From ECT2AJA-110-A sp035399845 (GTDB lineage: Bacteria; Planctomycetota; Phycisphaerae; UBA1845; UTPLA1): 64,000 nt of DNA. The position numbers and the translations under genes were made by a program. Location of the stretch: positions 116,159 through 180,158 of the forward strand of contig DAOPJV010000003.1 in assembly GCA_035399845.1 (NCBI GenBank), in the 5' to 3' direction. The notes below the pieces were generated by a model. The model worked only from the letters and a program-made list of their open reading frames with translations, made no database searches and was not told where the DNA came from. Below, in pieces: positions 35,695 through 44,710 of the stretch (position 1 is the stretch's first letter; every line of letters starts with the position of its first letter).

Positions 35695-37731
35695 ATGCCC
35701 ACCAGCCACTCAAGCCGCCGGCGCTACGACCAGTACCGCCGGCAGATCCGCGATCGCAAGGCCGACGGCTCGTCGAAGTCGTCGGGACGCGACGAGACTC
35801 ACGCCAACCCCGCGCTGACTGTTGAGACCGCGAAGATCAAATCCACGAAGCGGCATCGCAGCTTTCGCCAGCTGTTTGCGGCGTTCTGGGGGTTTCTCCG
35901 CAGTCATCACGCCACGCTCTACCTGGCGCTCTGCACGCTGAGCGTCTCCACATTGCTGGGGCTCGTCCCGCTCTACGGCACGAAGCTTGTGGTCGACAAC
36001 GTTCTCGGCGACAAGCCCATGCCGCCGGGGATCCCCGCGTGGCTCCACCTGCCGACCGAGCCGAGAACACTGCTGGCGGTCATCGCGATCAGCATGGTCG
36101 GTCTGTCCGTCATCTCGCTCGTCGTGGGAATGTGGGGCCGCTGGCAGGCGACGCGCGTGAGCAAGCGCGTGACGGTCGAAGCGCGGCGCCGCCTCTTCGA
36201 CCACGTCGTGCGCCTGCCGCTGCATCGCATCTACACGATCAAGAGTGGCGGCGTCGCGAGCGTGCTGCGGGAGGACGCCGGCGGCATCGGTGAGCTCGTC
36301 TTCTCCATGATCTACAACCCGTGGCGCGCGATCATTCAGCTCTTCGGCAGCCTCTTCGTTCTGATCTTCGTCGACTGGCGCATGCTGCTCGGCTCGCTCG
36401 CCCTGATTCCGACCGTCTGGTACACGCATCGCACCTGGGTCGGTCGCATCCGCCCCTTCTGGCGCGACATCCGCACGACGCGCCAGGCCATCGATGGTCA
36501 GGCGACGGAAACGTTCGGCGGCATCCGCGTCATCCGCGGCTTCGCGCGCGATCGCACGGAGACGGCGCGCTTCACGTCGGGCAACCATTTCATGGCGCGA
36601 CAGGAGCTCTTCGCCTGGTGGTGGATGCGCGGTGTCGACGCGGCGTGGGCCGTGCTGATTCCGCTGGCCACGGCGATCCTGCTCTGGTACGGCGGCTCGC
36701 GCGTCCTGGCGGACGCGGCGCTCGTTCGCGGCGGCGCCCTGACGGCGACGCAGGCCCTGAGTGTCGGCGATCTTGTCGTCTTTCTCGCCTACCTCACGGC
36801 CCTGCTCGGACCGATCGCGACGTTGGCGCAGAGCGCGACGACGCTCCAGAACGGTCTCGCCGGCCTCGATCGCACCCTCGATCTGCTCGCCGAGCCGATC
36901 GACATGGCGGGCGACGCGTCTTCGATCCAGCTCGATCGCGCCGGCGTGCAGGGCCGGATCACGCTGACGGATGTCGCGTTCACGTATCCCGGCACGAAGG
37001 CGCCCGTCCTGCAGGATGTGCAGCTGGATGTCGCGCCCGGCGAAACAATCGCGCTTGTGGGTCCCAGCGGCGCCGGCAAGACGACGCTCTGCAACCTCAT
37101 CGCTCGCTTCTATGATCCACAATCCGGTTCGATCGCGATCGACGGCCGCGACCTGCGCGACATTGACGTCGACAGCTATCGCCGCCTGCTCGGCATCGTC
37201 GAACAGGACACGTTTCTCTTCGACGGCACGATCGCCGAGAACATCGGCTACGGACGCCGCGACGCCACGCGCGAGGAGATCATCGACGCGGCCCGCAAGG
37301 CCAACGCCCACGGCTTCGTCGTCGATCTCGAACGCGGCTACAACACGCTGATCGGCGAGCGCGGCGTGCGTCTCAGCGGTGGCCAGCGCCAACGCCTGAC
37401 GATCGCCCGCGCCATTCTCGCGGATCCCAAAATCCTCATCCTCGATGAGGCCACGAGCAACCTGGATACCGAGAGCGAACGCATCATCCAGGCGAGCCTG
37501 CGTACGCTGATGAAGGGCCGCACGAGTTTTGTCATCGCCCATCGCCTCAGCACGATCGCCTCGGCCCATCGCATCGTCGTCATCGAGGACGGTCGCATCG
37601 TTGAGGAAGGCGCCCATGAACAGCTCATGGCGACCAGCGGTCGCTATCGCTACATGGTCGACCTGCAGACGCGGCCCGTCGAATCCACATCGGCGGCGGA
37701 AGAACTCAGCGACGCCCGCGCAGATTCCTGA
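35695..37731 (+). CDS. ABC transporter, fused permease and ATP-binding protein
   Basis: 678 residues. A charged N-terminus (about 1-60) precedes a six-helix exporter-type membrane domain and a C-terminal nucleotide-binding domain with Walker A GPSGAGKTT, Q-loop VEQDTF, signature LSGGQRQRLTIARA, Walker B ILILDEATSNLD and H-loop IAHRLST. It is the MsbA/LmrA-type half-transporter, acting as a homodimer to export lipids, peptides or drugs; substrate unknown. The ATG at 35695 is directly preceded by TTACAATCCCCCCT, with no Shine-Dalgarno, so the mRNA may be nearly leaderless. Divergent from the secreted operon. Confidence 0.92.
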   Translation: MPTSHSSRRRYDQYRRQIRDRKADGSSKSSGRDETHANPALTVETAKIKSTKRHRSFRQLFAAFWGFLRSHHATLYLALCTLSVSTLLGLVPLYGTKLVVDNVLGDKPMPPGIPAWLHLPTEPRTLLAVIAISMVGLSVISLVVGMWGRWQATRVSKRVTVEARRRLFDHVVRLPLHRIYTIKSGGVASVLREDAGGIGELVFSMIYNPWRAIIQLFGSLFVLIFVDWRMLLGSLALIPTVWYTHRTWVGRIRPFWRDIRTTRQAIDGQATETFGGIRVIRGFARDRTETARFTSGNHFMARQELFAWWWMRGVDAAWAVLIPLATAILLWYGGSRVLADAALVRGGALTATQALSVGDLVVFLAYLTALLGPIATLAQSATTLQNGLAGLDRTLDLLAEPIDMAGDASSIQLDRAGVQGRITLTDVAFTYPGTKAPVLQDVQLDVAPGETIALVGPSGAGKTTLCNLIARFYDPQSGSIAIDGRDLRDIDVDSYRRLLGIVEQDTFLFDGTIAENIGYGRRDATREEIIDAARKANAHGFVVDLERGYNTLIGERGVRLSGGQRQRLTIARAILADPKILILDEATSNLDTESERIIQASLRTLMKGRTSFVIAHRLSTIASAHRIVVIEDGRIVEEGAHEQLMATSGRYRYMVDLQTRPVESTSAAEELSDARADS

Positions 37732-37882
37732 TCGACACTCCCTTCGCCGACGCGGAATGCCATTCCCATGGCCCTCCGCATCAGATCCCCTGCATTTTCC
37801 GCAACCCGCGTAGTCTCTCCGTTTAGAAGCTCTCGACCGGGCTGATTGGGTTGCTGAAACAACATTTCGATAGGGCCGCACT

Positions 37883-39208
37883 ATGCATGCGCGCATGAAT
37901 CTGATGGCATTCGTCGTCCTCATGTCCATGGCAATCCTGTTGGGCTCAGCGCCGGATTCGGCGCCGGACTCAAACAAGCGGCCAACAAGCCAGAATTACT
38001 TTCTTCTGTTGATTGAGCCGCCAACAGACAATCCCGATTACGAAGCCGGAAGGCAGAAAACGAAAGTGACAGCCGACGCCTATCGCCAACACGGCGCTCG
38101 CGTGGAAATCCTGCCGCATTCCGATCTTGAAACCTGGCTCATGAACGACGGCATCGCCTTTACCCGAGCCGTCCCGGGGATTCAGCGCATCCGTTTTGCG
38201 CAGGCACGGAAGGCCGACGGCATCGGCGGCTTTGAATTCGACGACTATACGCCCTATCGCGAGACGAAGTCCGTTCGCGTGATAAAGCCCTGGTTCATCA
38301 ATCTCAGGACGCATCAGCGCCACGTCACGGGCATCAGGATGAACTTCGCGCCGGACCAACCCTACGACCTCGCAACGCCCGGAATGTCGCACTTCGATCC
38401 GCAGAAACTCGAATGGATCATCGACAGCGCCATCCAACCGATGGACGCGATGCCACCCGTCTTTAACCCGAATATGCACACGATGCGCACCAAAGGCGGC
38501 GAAGCGAAGATCATTGGCATCGACTTCGATTATGGCAACAAGATCATTGATGAAGTTCTGCCGGCGAGCCCCGCAGATGTGGCGGGCGTCAAAGTCGGGG
38601 ACGTCATCCTCAAGGTCAACGACCAGGCCGACGTCACAAAAGAGACACTCGATGACATGATCCATGATGAGAAGAACGCGTCTGTCAAGCTAACGGTCAA
38701 ACGAAACAACGAATCGCTCAACTTCGACATCACGCCAGTCCTTCGTCGCCCATTCCACTGCAACCAACGCATCCGAGTGTGGGACCAGTTCATTCGCGAG
38801 TTCAAATCCACGGATATCGAAGGCCATCCCTTTAAATTCGATCGCGTGAAAGGGAAGATCGTCATCCTCGATTTCTGGGGGACGTGGTGCCAACCCTGCA
38901 TCGAGAAAATGCCCGAAGTCTCGCTGGCGTCCGAGGCCTATGACGACGTCGTTCTCGTCACCGTCTGTTGCCGAAGCAAGGACGCCGAATGGAAGAGCTT
39001 CCTGAAGGACAATCACCTGCCGGGCATTCATGTCCGCGACGACACGCTCTACAATCAGCTCTACGTCACAGGCTTTCCATCGACCTACATCATGGATCGC
39101 GAAGGTCGCCTGATCGCCGATCCGTCGGGCGATCCGATTGCGGCGTATATCGAGACATTCAAACATCTCGAACAGAAGCAGACGGCAGCCAGGCCGGAAT
39201 CGGACTGA
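37883..39208 (+). CDS. Exported PDZ plus thioredoxin-like (TlpA-type) protein
   Basis: 441 residues. Signal peptide or anchor at 1-21. The N-terminal region (35-200) shares FLLLIEPPTDN, TADAYRQHGARVE, LETWLMNDG and DGIGGF with the gene at 43439-44569 and is otherwise unrecognised. A PDZ domain (about 210-285, VLPASPADVAGVKVGDVILKVN) is followed by a thioredoxin fold with redox motif WCQPC (335-339) in DFWGTWCQPCIEKMPE and the cis-proline FPSTYI. It is probably a periplasmic thiol-disulfide protein. Downstream sequence is packed with repeats. Confidence 0.88.
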   Translation: MHARMNLMAFVVLMSMAILLGSAPDSAPDSNKRPTSQNYFLLLIEPPTDNPDYEAGRQKTKVTADAYRQHGARVEILPHSDLETWLMNDGIAFTRAVPGIQRIRFAQARKADGIGGFEFDDYTPYRETKSVRVIKPWFINLRTHQRHVTGIRMNFAPDQPYDLATPGMSHFDPQKLEWIIDSAIQPMDAMPPVFNPNMHTMRTKGGEAKIIGIDFDYGNKIIDEVLPASPADVAGVKVGDVILKVNDQADVTKETLDDMIHDEKNASVKLTVKRNNESLNFDITPVLRRPFHCNQRIRVWDQFIREFKSTDIEGHPFKFDRVKGKIVILDFWGTWCQPCIEKMPEVSLASEAYDDVVLVTVCCRSKDAEWKSFLKDNHLPGIHVRDDTLYNQLYVTGFPSTYIMDREGRLIADPSGDPIAAYIETFKHLEQKQTAARPESD

Positions 39209-39463
39209 GCATTGCCCGATCGATCTATCGTGACTCCGTTGTCGCTCTGTCGCCCCGCCAAATGGGAATTCGATCGACGTAGCCGGCAATGCGAATGCCG
39301 ACAATGCGAGGGGCTCAACGTCTGCCCGCACGACGAACTGCCGGACGAAAACGGCGAAAGCGAGCCGCTCTGCGAAGCCGGCGCCGAATCCTGATCCAAC
39401 GGATCGCCCCCCAATGGGTGGCATGCCGACGCCCGACGTCGGCATGAGAAGTCGCGAGAATCC

Positions 39464-39503
39464 GGTGGCCCGGGGTTTTCAACCCCGGGGTCACGATGAT
39501 CGA
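39464..39503 (+). repeat. Hairpin repeat, GTGGCCC family (copy 3)
   Basis: GGTGGCCCGGGGTTTTCAA then CCCCGGGGTCACGATGATCGA: stem CGGGGTT/AACCCCG type with the constant flanks. It sits immediately before the first 278-bp repeat unit. Confidence 0.75.
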
Positions 39504-39768
39504 CGAACCGCAAGGTCGTTCAGCAACCATCGGCGCACGCCGCGTTTCGAGACGCGACCGTCAGGGAGTCGGGCGCGCGGCGCCGGAACTGTCGCGAGCG
39601 CCTGAGTCCACGAGCGAAGCGTCGATGGCGCGTTTCGATGCGCCCAGTTGCACTGAATTCCGCGTTGCGGCGATCGTCGCCAGGCCACTCGCTGACGCGC
39701 GTGGCTCGGTACGGCGCCCACTCGATCCGACGATTTGTCGAGTGGCCCGCGCCTGCAGGGGGGTGGGG
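39491..39768 (+). repeat. 278-bp repeat, unit 1 of a tandem pair
   Basis: Begins TCACGATGATCGACGAACCG and ends at the next GTGGGG. It is almost identical to 39769-40046 and about 90 percent similar by eye to 43009-43286. It contains the pair ACCGTCAGGGAGTCGG and CCACTCGCTGACGCGCG, which resemble two inverted REP-like modules. An open frame of 93 codons across it is explained by the repeat, not by protein conservation. Confidence 0.85.
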
Positions 39769-40046
39769 TCACGATGATCGACGAACCGCAAGGTCGTTCG
39801 GCAACCATCGGCGCACGCCGCGTTTCGAGACGCGACCGTCAGGGAGTCGGGCGCGCGGCGCCGGAACTGTCGCGAGCGCCTGAGTCCACGAGCGAAGCGT
39901 CGATGGCGCGTTTCGATGCGCCCAGTTGCACTGAATTCCGCGTTGCGGCGATCGTCGCCAGGCCACTCGCTGACGCGCGTGGCTCGGTACGGCGCCCACT
40001 CGATCCGACGATTTGTCGAGTGGCCCACGCCTGCAGGGGGTTGGGG
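39769..40046 (+). repeat. 278-bp repeat, unit 2 of a tandem pair
   Basis: Direct tandem copy of the preceding unit at an exact 278-base period, with only a handful of differences; at its right end it runs into a GTGGCCC-family hairpin (40019-40058, stem GCCTGCAGGGGG-type, imperfect) and then unrelated sequence. Confidence 0.85.
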
Positions 40047-40326
40047 TCACGATGATCGATCAGCCACAACGCGTCACGCGACCGCGGCGATGTTGTTCCC
40101 CTTCGTGAAACGCTCGCCAGCGCCTCGCCACGCCCCGTATCGGACGCGCTTTTCTTGTAGCAGGCGCGTGTTGTCGCGTGTCCGAGAAGACGCCGCGACA
40201 CCACCGCGGGGTTGGCGCCGATAACCCCTGAAACGCCCCTAGCGAACTTCACAGGTTGCCCTGACCGATTTCCTATGTGACGTAATCTGATTATTGAATG
40301 CGCTCAAGCGAACCCGGAGACGCTCT

Positions 40327-42969
40327 ATGGATGTCCCTCGCGCCAACGCCATCGCCCGACTGTCGATCGCCCTTCTGATCGGCTTCCTGACCTTGGCGAC
40401 AACCGTCAGCGCCGCGACAATCACCGTCGACACGCTGACCGACGAGAACGACGGCGTCGGCGTCGGCGGTATCTCGCTGCGCGACGCGATCAATGAAGCC
40501 AACAGCAACGGCCAGGACGACACGATCGACTTCAGCGTCACGGGAACGATCACGCTGACGGCCGACCTGCCCGCGATCACAACCAACGTCGATATCCAGG
40601 GTCCCGGCAGGACCAGCCTCATCATCGACGGCGCCGATCTCTATCGCGTCTTCATCGTCATGGGCTCAGGCACGAATGTCACGATAAGCGACCTGTCTGT
40701 CGCCAATGCGCGCGCGAAGGGCGGCAATGGCGGCGGCACGATTACCGGCGGTGGAGGTGGCGGCGCCGCCGGCATGGGCGCCGCGCTGTTCATAAACGAC
40801 GGATTCGTCCGACTCGACACGGTTGCATGCGCCGACAATGAGGCGATCGGCGGAATTGGCGGCGTGTCGAGCGGCAACTTTTCGTCCGGCGCGGGCGGCG
40901 GCGGCGTCGGCGCCAACGGGACCCACGGTGGCGGTGGCGGCGGTGGTTTCCTTGGTGGCAGCGGCGGTGGACTCAACGCAAACGGTGGCGAAGGCGCTGG
41001 CGGCGGTGGCGGCGCCGGCGGTTGTCATTGCCCTGGAAAGCTTGGCGGCTTCGGCGGCGGCGGCGGTGGCGGTGGCGAGGGCGACTTCAGTTTCGACAAC
41101 GGCGACGGCGGTATCGGTGGAGACGGAGGATTCGGCGGCGGCGGCGGCGGCGCCGGAGACAATGACCTGGTCATGACGGCGCCAGCGGGAGGAAATGGCG
41201 GGACGCACGGCGGCGATGGCGGTTCCGGCTCCAGTTCCAGCCAGGGGTATGGCGGTGGCGGCGCAGGACTCGGCGGCGCCATCTTCATTCGAGCAGGAAC
41301 GCTGGAACTGATCGACTGCGAATTCTATCGGAATACTGCGACTGGCGGATCGGCGGGTGGCGGTGACGCCACCGACGGCGAAGGCAAAGGCGGCGCAATC
41401 TACATCAGGAGCGGCGCGACAGTAAGGGAAATCAACTCCGACTACGGTAGCGGCGCCGACGCCAACATCGCCAGCGACGACGGCGCCACCTCGGGTGACG
41501 ATGACGACGCCTTCGGCACGATCGCCGCGATTCCCGTCGTCCAGTCCATGACACAACAAAGCGTCAACCCGTCCAACGCCAGCCAGGTCACCTACTTCGT
41601 CACCTTCAGCGAAGCTGTCACGGGGGTGAATGCGGCCGACTTCAGTGTCATCGCGTCCGGCGTCATGGGCGCCAGCGTTGACGCGTCGATCCTCGACGTC
41701 GGCAGCGGCGCCATTTACGCCGTCACGATCAATACCGGATCTGGCTCGGGAACTGTCCAGCTCAAGCTCGTCGATGACGACTCGATCACCAACGGCTCGT
41801 CCGTCAAGCTGGGCGGAACCGGAACGGGCAACGGCGACTTCACGGCCTCAGTCGTCTACACAATCGATCGCGGGACACCGCGAGCGCTCACCAGCGGCGC
41901 CATCACGCGCAACAGCGCCAACCCGACGAAGGCCTCGCAGGTCACGTTCCTCGTGGCCTTCGACGAAGCCGTCACGGGCGTGGACACGAGTGACTTCACG
42001 ATCGACGCGTCGGGACTCACGGGCGCCACTGTCACGGGCGTGACGGACCAGGGCGGCGGGAACTTCCTCGTCAGCGTCAACACGGGCGGCGGCGAAGGAT
42101 CGCTCAGTATCGACCTCATCGACAACGACTCGATCAAGGACGCCGCGCTGAACCCGCTGGGCGGCGCTGGATCGGGCAACGGCGCCGTCACCAACGGCGA
42201 GGTCTACACGGTCGACCTGGTCCGCCCCGCCGTGACCGTCGAACCTTCGCTGCCCGGTCCGACCAACGCCGACACGCTCAACTTCACTGTCACGTTCGAC
42301 GAGGATGTCAGCGACTTTGACGACACCGACGACGTCAGCATCGAACACGACGGTACGGCGCACAAGGGTGTTGCAATCACGAAGCAATCGGACACCGCCT
42401 ACGACGTCACGCTCAGCGGAGTCACGGGCGATGGCGAACTCGTCCTGTACGTCAAGGCCAACGCCGCGAGCGACAGCATTGGCAATAAGAACACGATCAG
42501 CGCCGCGAGCGAAGCCGTCGTTATTGACAACACGGCGCCGGTCGTCGATTCACTTGACGCGCCCGAGGGCCTCAACGAATCGAACGAACTCGTCGTCACG
42601 ATCACATTCAGCGAAGCCGTGACGGGCCTGAGTTCCGAGGACATCACGCTCAATCACGACGGAACCGCCCACGAGTCGATCACGATCGAGGCTGACAGCG
42701 AAACCACCTATCGCGTCATCGTCGCGGGCGTCTCGGGAACGGGAACCATCAGCGCCACACTAGCCGCCAACGCCGTGACAGACGCGGCGGGTAACGGCGC
42801 CGCCGCCGCGACCATTGCAAACGTCTCACTCGAAGACGGCGCAAACACGGGAGGAACCGGCCCCGGCGGCCCGCTCTGCGGCGCCGCGACGACGCCGCTC
42901 CTTGGCCTGACGGCAATGAGCGTCATCGGCTGGCGAATCCGCAAACGACGCTCGCTGCTAATCCGATAG
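40327..42969 (+). CDS. Gly-rich surface protein with CSLREA-like start, Ig-like domains and sorting tail
   Basis: 880 residues from ATG 40327 (CGGAGA upstream; a TTG at 40294 is less likely). Signal peptide ends near VSAA. A CSLREA-type opening follows: ITVDTLTDENDG, ISLRDAINEANSNG, as in polymorphic beta-helix outer-surface proteins. A very Gly-rich region (about 130-375) with GGGGGG runs is interleaved with beta-helix rungs. Then four related Ig-like domains (about 400-830), each with TFSEAVTGV, DFSVIASG or equivalents. The C-terminus LCGAATTPLLGLTAMSVIGW then RIRKRR is a hydrophobic segment with basic end preceded by Cys-Gly, a probable sorting signal. Likely a surface adhesin. Flanked on both sides by repeats. 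Confidence 0.85.
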   Translation: MDVPRANAIARLSIALLIGFLTLATTVSAATITVDTLTDENDGVGVGGISLRDAINEANSNGQDDTIDFSVTGTITLTADLPAITTNVDIQGPGRTSLIIDGADLYRVFIVMGSGTNVTISDLSVANARAKGGNGGGTITGGGGGGAAGMGAALFINDGFVRLDTVACADNEAIGGIGGVSSGNFSSGAGGGGVGANGTHGGGGGGGFLGGSGGGLNANGGEGAGGGGGAGGCHCPGKLGGFGGGGGGGGEGDFSFDNGDGGIGGDGGFGGGGGGAGDNDLVMTAPAGGNGGTHGGDGGSGSSSSQGYGGGGAGLGGAIFIRAGTLELIDCEFYRNTATGGSAGGGDATDGEGKGGAIYIRSGATVREINSDYGSGADANIASDDGATSGDDDDAFGTIAAIPVVQSMTQQSVNPSNASQVTYFVTFSEAVTGVNAADFSVIASGVMGASVDASILDVGSGAIYAVTINTGSGSGTVQLKLVDDDSITNGSSVKLGGTGTGNGDFTASVVYTIDRGTPRALTSGAITRNSANPTKASQVTFLVAFDEAVTGVDTSDFTIDASGLTGATVTGVTDQGGGNFLVSVNTGGGEGSLSIDLIDNDSIKDAALNPLGGAGSGNGAVTNGEVYTVDLVRPAVTVEPSLPGPTNADTLNFTVTFDEDVSDFDDTDDVSIEHDGTAHKGVAITKQSDTAYDVTLSGVTGDGELVLYVKANAASDSIGNKNTISAASEAVVIDNTAPVVDSLDAPEGLNESNELVVTITFSEAVTGLSSEDITLNHDGTAHESITIEADSETTYRVIVAGVSGTGTISATLAANAVTDAAGNGAAAATIANVSLEDGANTGGTGPGGPLCGAATTPLLGLTAMSVIGWRIRKRRSLLIR

Positions 42970-42973
42970 CGCG

Positions 42974-43012
42974 GGTGGCCCGGGGTTTTCAACCCCGGGT
43001 TCACGATGATCG
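42974..43012 (+). repeat. Hairpin repeat, GTGGCCC family (copy 6)
   Basis: GGTGGCCCGGGGTTTTCAA then CCCCGGGTTCACGATGATCG: five bases after the adhesin stop codon and directly joined to the 278-bp unit, as at 39464. Confidence 0.75.
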
Positions 43013-43286
43013 ACGAACCGCGAGGTCGTTCAGCAACCATCGGCGCACACCGCGTTCCGAGCCGCGACCGTCAGGGAGTCGGGCGCGCGTCGCCGGAACT
43101 GTCGCGAGCGCCTGAATCAACGAGCGACGCGTCGATGGCGCGCATCGATGCGCCCAGTTGCACTGAATTCCGCGTAGCGGCGACCGTCGCCAGGCCACTC
43201 GCTGACGCGCGTGGCTCGGTACGGCGCCCGCTCGATCCGACGAATTGTCAGGTGGTCCACGCCTGCAAGGGGGTGGGGGCGCGATG
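43009..43286 (+). repeat. 278-bp repeat, unit 3 (single copy)
   Basis: Same unit as 39491-40046, in the same orientation, after the adhesin gene. Differences from units 1 and 2 are scattered substitutions, so this is the older or more diverged copy. The adhesin gene is thus bracketed by direct repeats. Confidence 0.82.
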
Positions 43287-43438
43287 ATCAACAACACGCA
43301 ACGCGTCGCCTGGAAGGGCCGCCATACCGACACCCAGAGGCGTCCCCCCCTTTTTCCTTTCATCACGCCCGCTCCGGAGGATATGATCCAACGAGCGGCA
43401 CATAGCATGCGCCGCCACCTCAAGGAAAGGGCCAATCA

Positions 43439-44569
43439 ATGAATCCGCGCGGTCACGCTCTCACGATATTCTCATTGATCCCGCTTCTGACGAACACCGC
43501 ATTGGCGATTCAGCCCGCCGCGCAGCCCCAGCAGGGCGCGGCGCCGTCCACTCCCCCATTCCGAATGCTCCTGATCGACCCGCCCAAAGACAGTCTCAAC
43601 TATGACGCGGCGGTCGCGATGCGAAAGGCGACCGCCGACGCCTATCAGAAGAATGGCGTCCAGGTCGAGACGGTGAGTGTTGAGGACATGCGAACGTGGC
43701 TCCAGAACGACGGACGGAAGTACGCCCTCGCCATCCCATTGATTGTGTCCACGCAGTTCGCCCGACATCGCGGCGTCGACGGCATCGGTGGCTACACGTA
43801 CGCCATGCTTCGAGTGACGCCCGAATCCGATGAGAGCGCGCCGCAACTGGGCTACTGGTTTGTGAATCTGATATCGAAGGAAGTTTCGTCGGAAACCTAC
43901 ATTTGCGGGCACAACGGTGTTGACGCCTATCCGATTGCGCATCAGAAATACAACATGCGTTCACGGTGGTTCTCTCCGGAAAGTCTAACGTCGCCCTTTA
44001 GCCGAAAGCCAATTAAGAGGATCTCCCCGGACGACGAATCCGAAGCCGAACCCATGAGCCCAACGCGCCGAATCACACGCTTTGCGCCTGACAGTGATAA
44101 GTGGATTGAGACCTTTGCGGCCGCGGATCACAAAGGCGTCGGCTTCCAATTCTCGCAACTGAAAGGGAAAATTGTCGTCGTCGAATTCTGGCAATCATCG
44201 TGCTTTGCGAACATCCCGTCGCTTGTCCTGGCGACGGACGGGGTCAACGACATCGAACTCGTCACGATCTGCTGCGCCGGCGAGGAGAAAGCCTGGAAGC
44301 GATTTATCAGGGACAACCAGCTTCCCGGGGTCCATCTGCGTGATGACACGCTTGCCAAACAGCTTCACATCGATCGCTTTCCGACGACGGTCCTGCTCGA
44401 TCGCAACGGAAAACTCGCCATGGAGCCGCGCGCAGAGTTCATAGCGGGCCAGATCGCCAGGTTCAGGGAACTCGGTGGGCTGGTCGAGAACATCCCCGCG
44501 AAACCGGCGCCCGACGCTGACACCGGCGCGCGGCGTCACCTGCTCGAACGGCTTCGCAATCGCAGGTAA
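43439..44569 (+). CDS. Exported thioredoxin-fold paralogue with degenerate active site
   Basis: 376 residues. Signal peptide (about 1-23) then the same N-terminal region as the 37883 gene (FRMLLIDPPKDS, ATADAYQKNG, MRTWLQNDG, DGIGGY). The PDZ domain of that paralogue is absent. The thioredoxin fold is recognisable (KGKIVVVEFW, LVTICCAGEEKAWKRFI, DRFPTTVLLDRNG) but the WCXXC motif reads SSCFAN (253-258): one Cys left, the resolving Cys replaced by Asn. It cannot act as a normal dithiol oxidoreductase. GGAAAGGG precedes the ATG. Followed by a hairpin repeat and fmt. Confidence 0.85.
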   Translation: MNPRGHALTIFSLIPLLTNTALAIQPAAQPQQGAAPSTPPFRMLLIDPPKDSLNYDAAVAMRKATADAYQKNGVQVETVSVEDMRTWLQNDGRKYALAIPLIVSTQFARHRGVDGIGGYTYAMLRVTPESDESAPQLGYWFVNLISKEVSSETYICGHNGVDAYPIAHQKYNMRSRWFSPESLTSPFSRKPIKRISPDDESEAEPMSPTRRITRFAPDSDKWIETFAAADHKGVGFQFSQLKGKIVVVEFWQSSCFANIPSLVLATDGVNDIELVTICCAGEEKAWKRFIRDNQLPGVHLRDDTLAKQLHIDRFPTTVLLDRNGKLAMEPRAEFIAGQIARFRELGGLVENIPAKPAPDADTGARRHLLERLRNRR

Positions 44570-44573
44570 GCCG

Positions 44574-44613
44574 GGTGGCCCGGGGTTTCAACCCCGGGTT
44601 CACGATGATCGAT
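44574..44613 (+). repeat. Hairpin repeat, GTGGCCC family (copy 8)
   Basis: GGTGGCCCGGGGTTTCAACC then CCGGGTTCACGATGATCGA, four bases after the stop codon of the paralogue gene. The loop is one base shorter than in the 42974 copy. Confidence 0.75.
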
Positions 44614-44710
44614 CACCCGCCCCCCGCGCCCCCACCATTTTCGATTACCATGCCCGCCTGGTTCGACTGACTCACGCCGCCGTTTGCGGCCTGGAGGTTT
44701 CATCCGCGTT

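Larger units (their letters stand above)
39209..40326. other. 1.1-kb repeat-filled intergenic region
   Basis: Contains, in order: a small frame 39212-39394 (TTG start, Cys-rich, no ribosome site; probably not a gene), a hairpin CATGCCGAC/GTCGGCATG (39422-39446), a GTGGCCC-family hairpin (39464-39503), two tandem 278-bp repeats (39491-40046), a last hairpin copy (40019-40058) and about 270 bases with no assignable content before the adhesin gene. Confidence 0.7.
42970..43438. other. Repeat-containing intergenic region
   Basis: Holds a GTGGCCC-family hairpin (42974-43012), the third 278-bp repeat (43009-43286), another hairpin copy (43251-43290), and the ribosome site GGAAAGGG of the downstream gene. 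No small gene is supported. Confidence 0.7.

Noticed and set aside
33288..37977. Long frames antisense to the fibre gene and to the ABC exporter
   Set aside because: The opposite strand has recognisable domains (LSGGQ, Walker motifs, G2-like C-terminal). The antisense frames are Arg/Ala-rich with no homology-like motif.
39212..39394. Small Cys-rich frame of 60 codons after the PDZ-thioredoxin gene
   Set aside because: TTG start, no ribosome-binding site, and it lies in a repeat-rich spacer. Its C-terminal CECRQCEGLNVCPHDE is suggestive but not enough.
39496..40055. Open frames of about 93-106 codons (reading MIDEPQGRSATIGARR) in the repeat units
   Set aside because: They are explained by the 278-bp repeat; similar strings are known as repeat translations in many genomes. 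They lack a ribosome site and are not conserved as proteins across the three copies.
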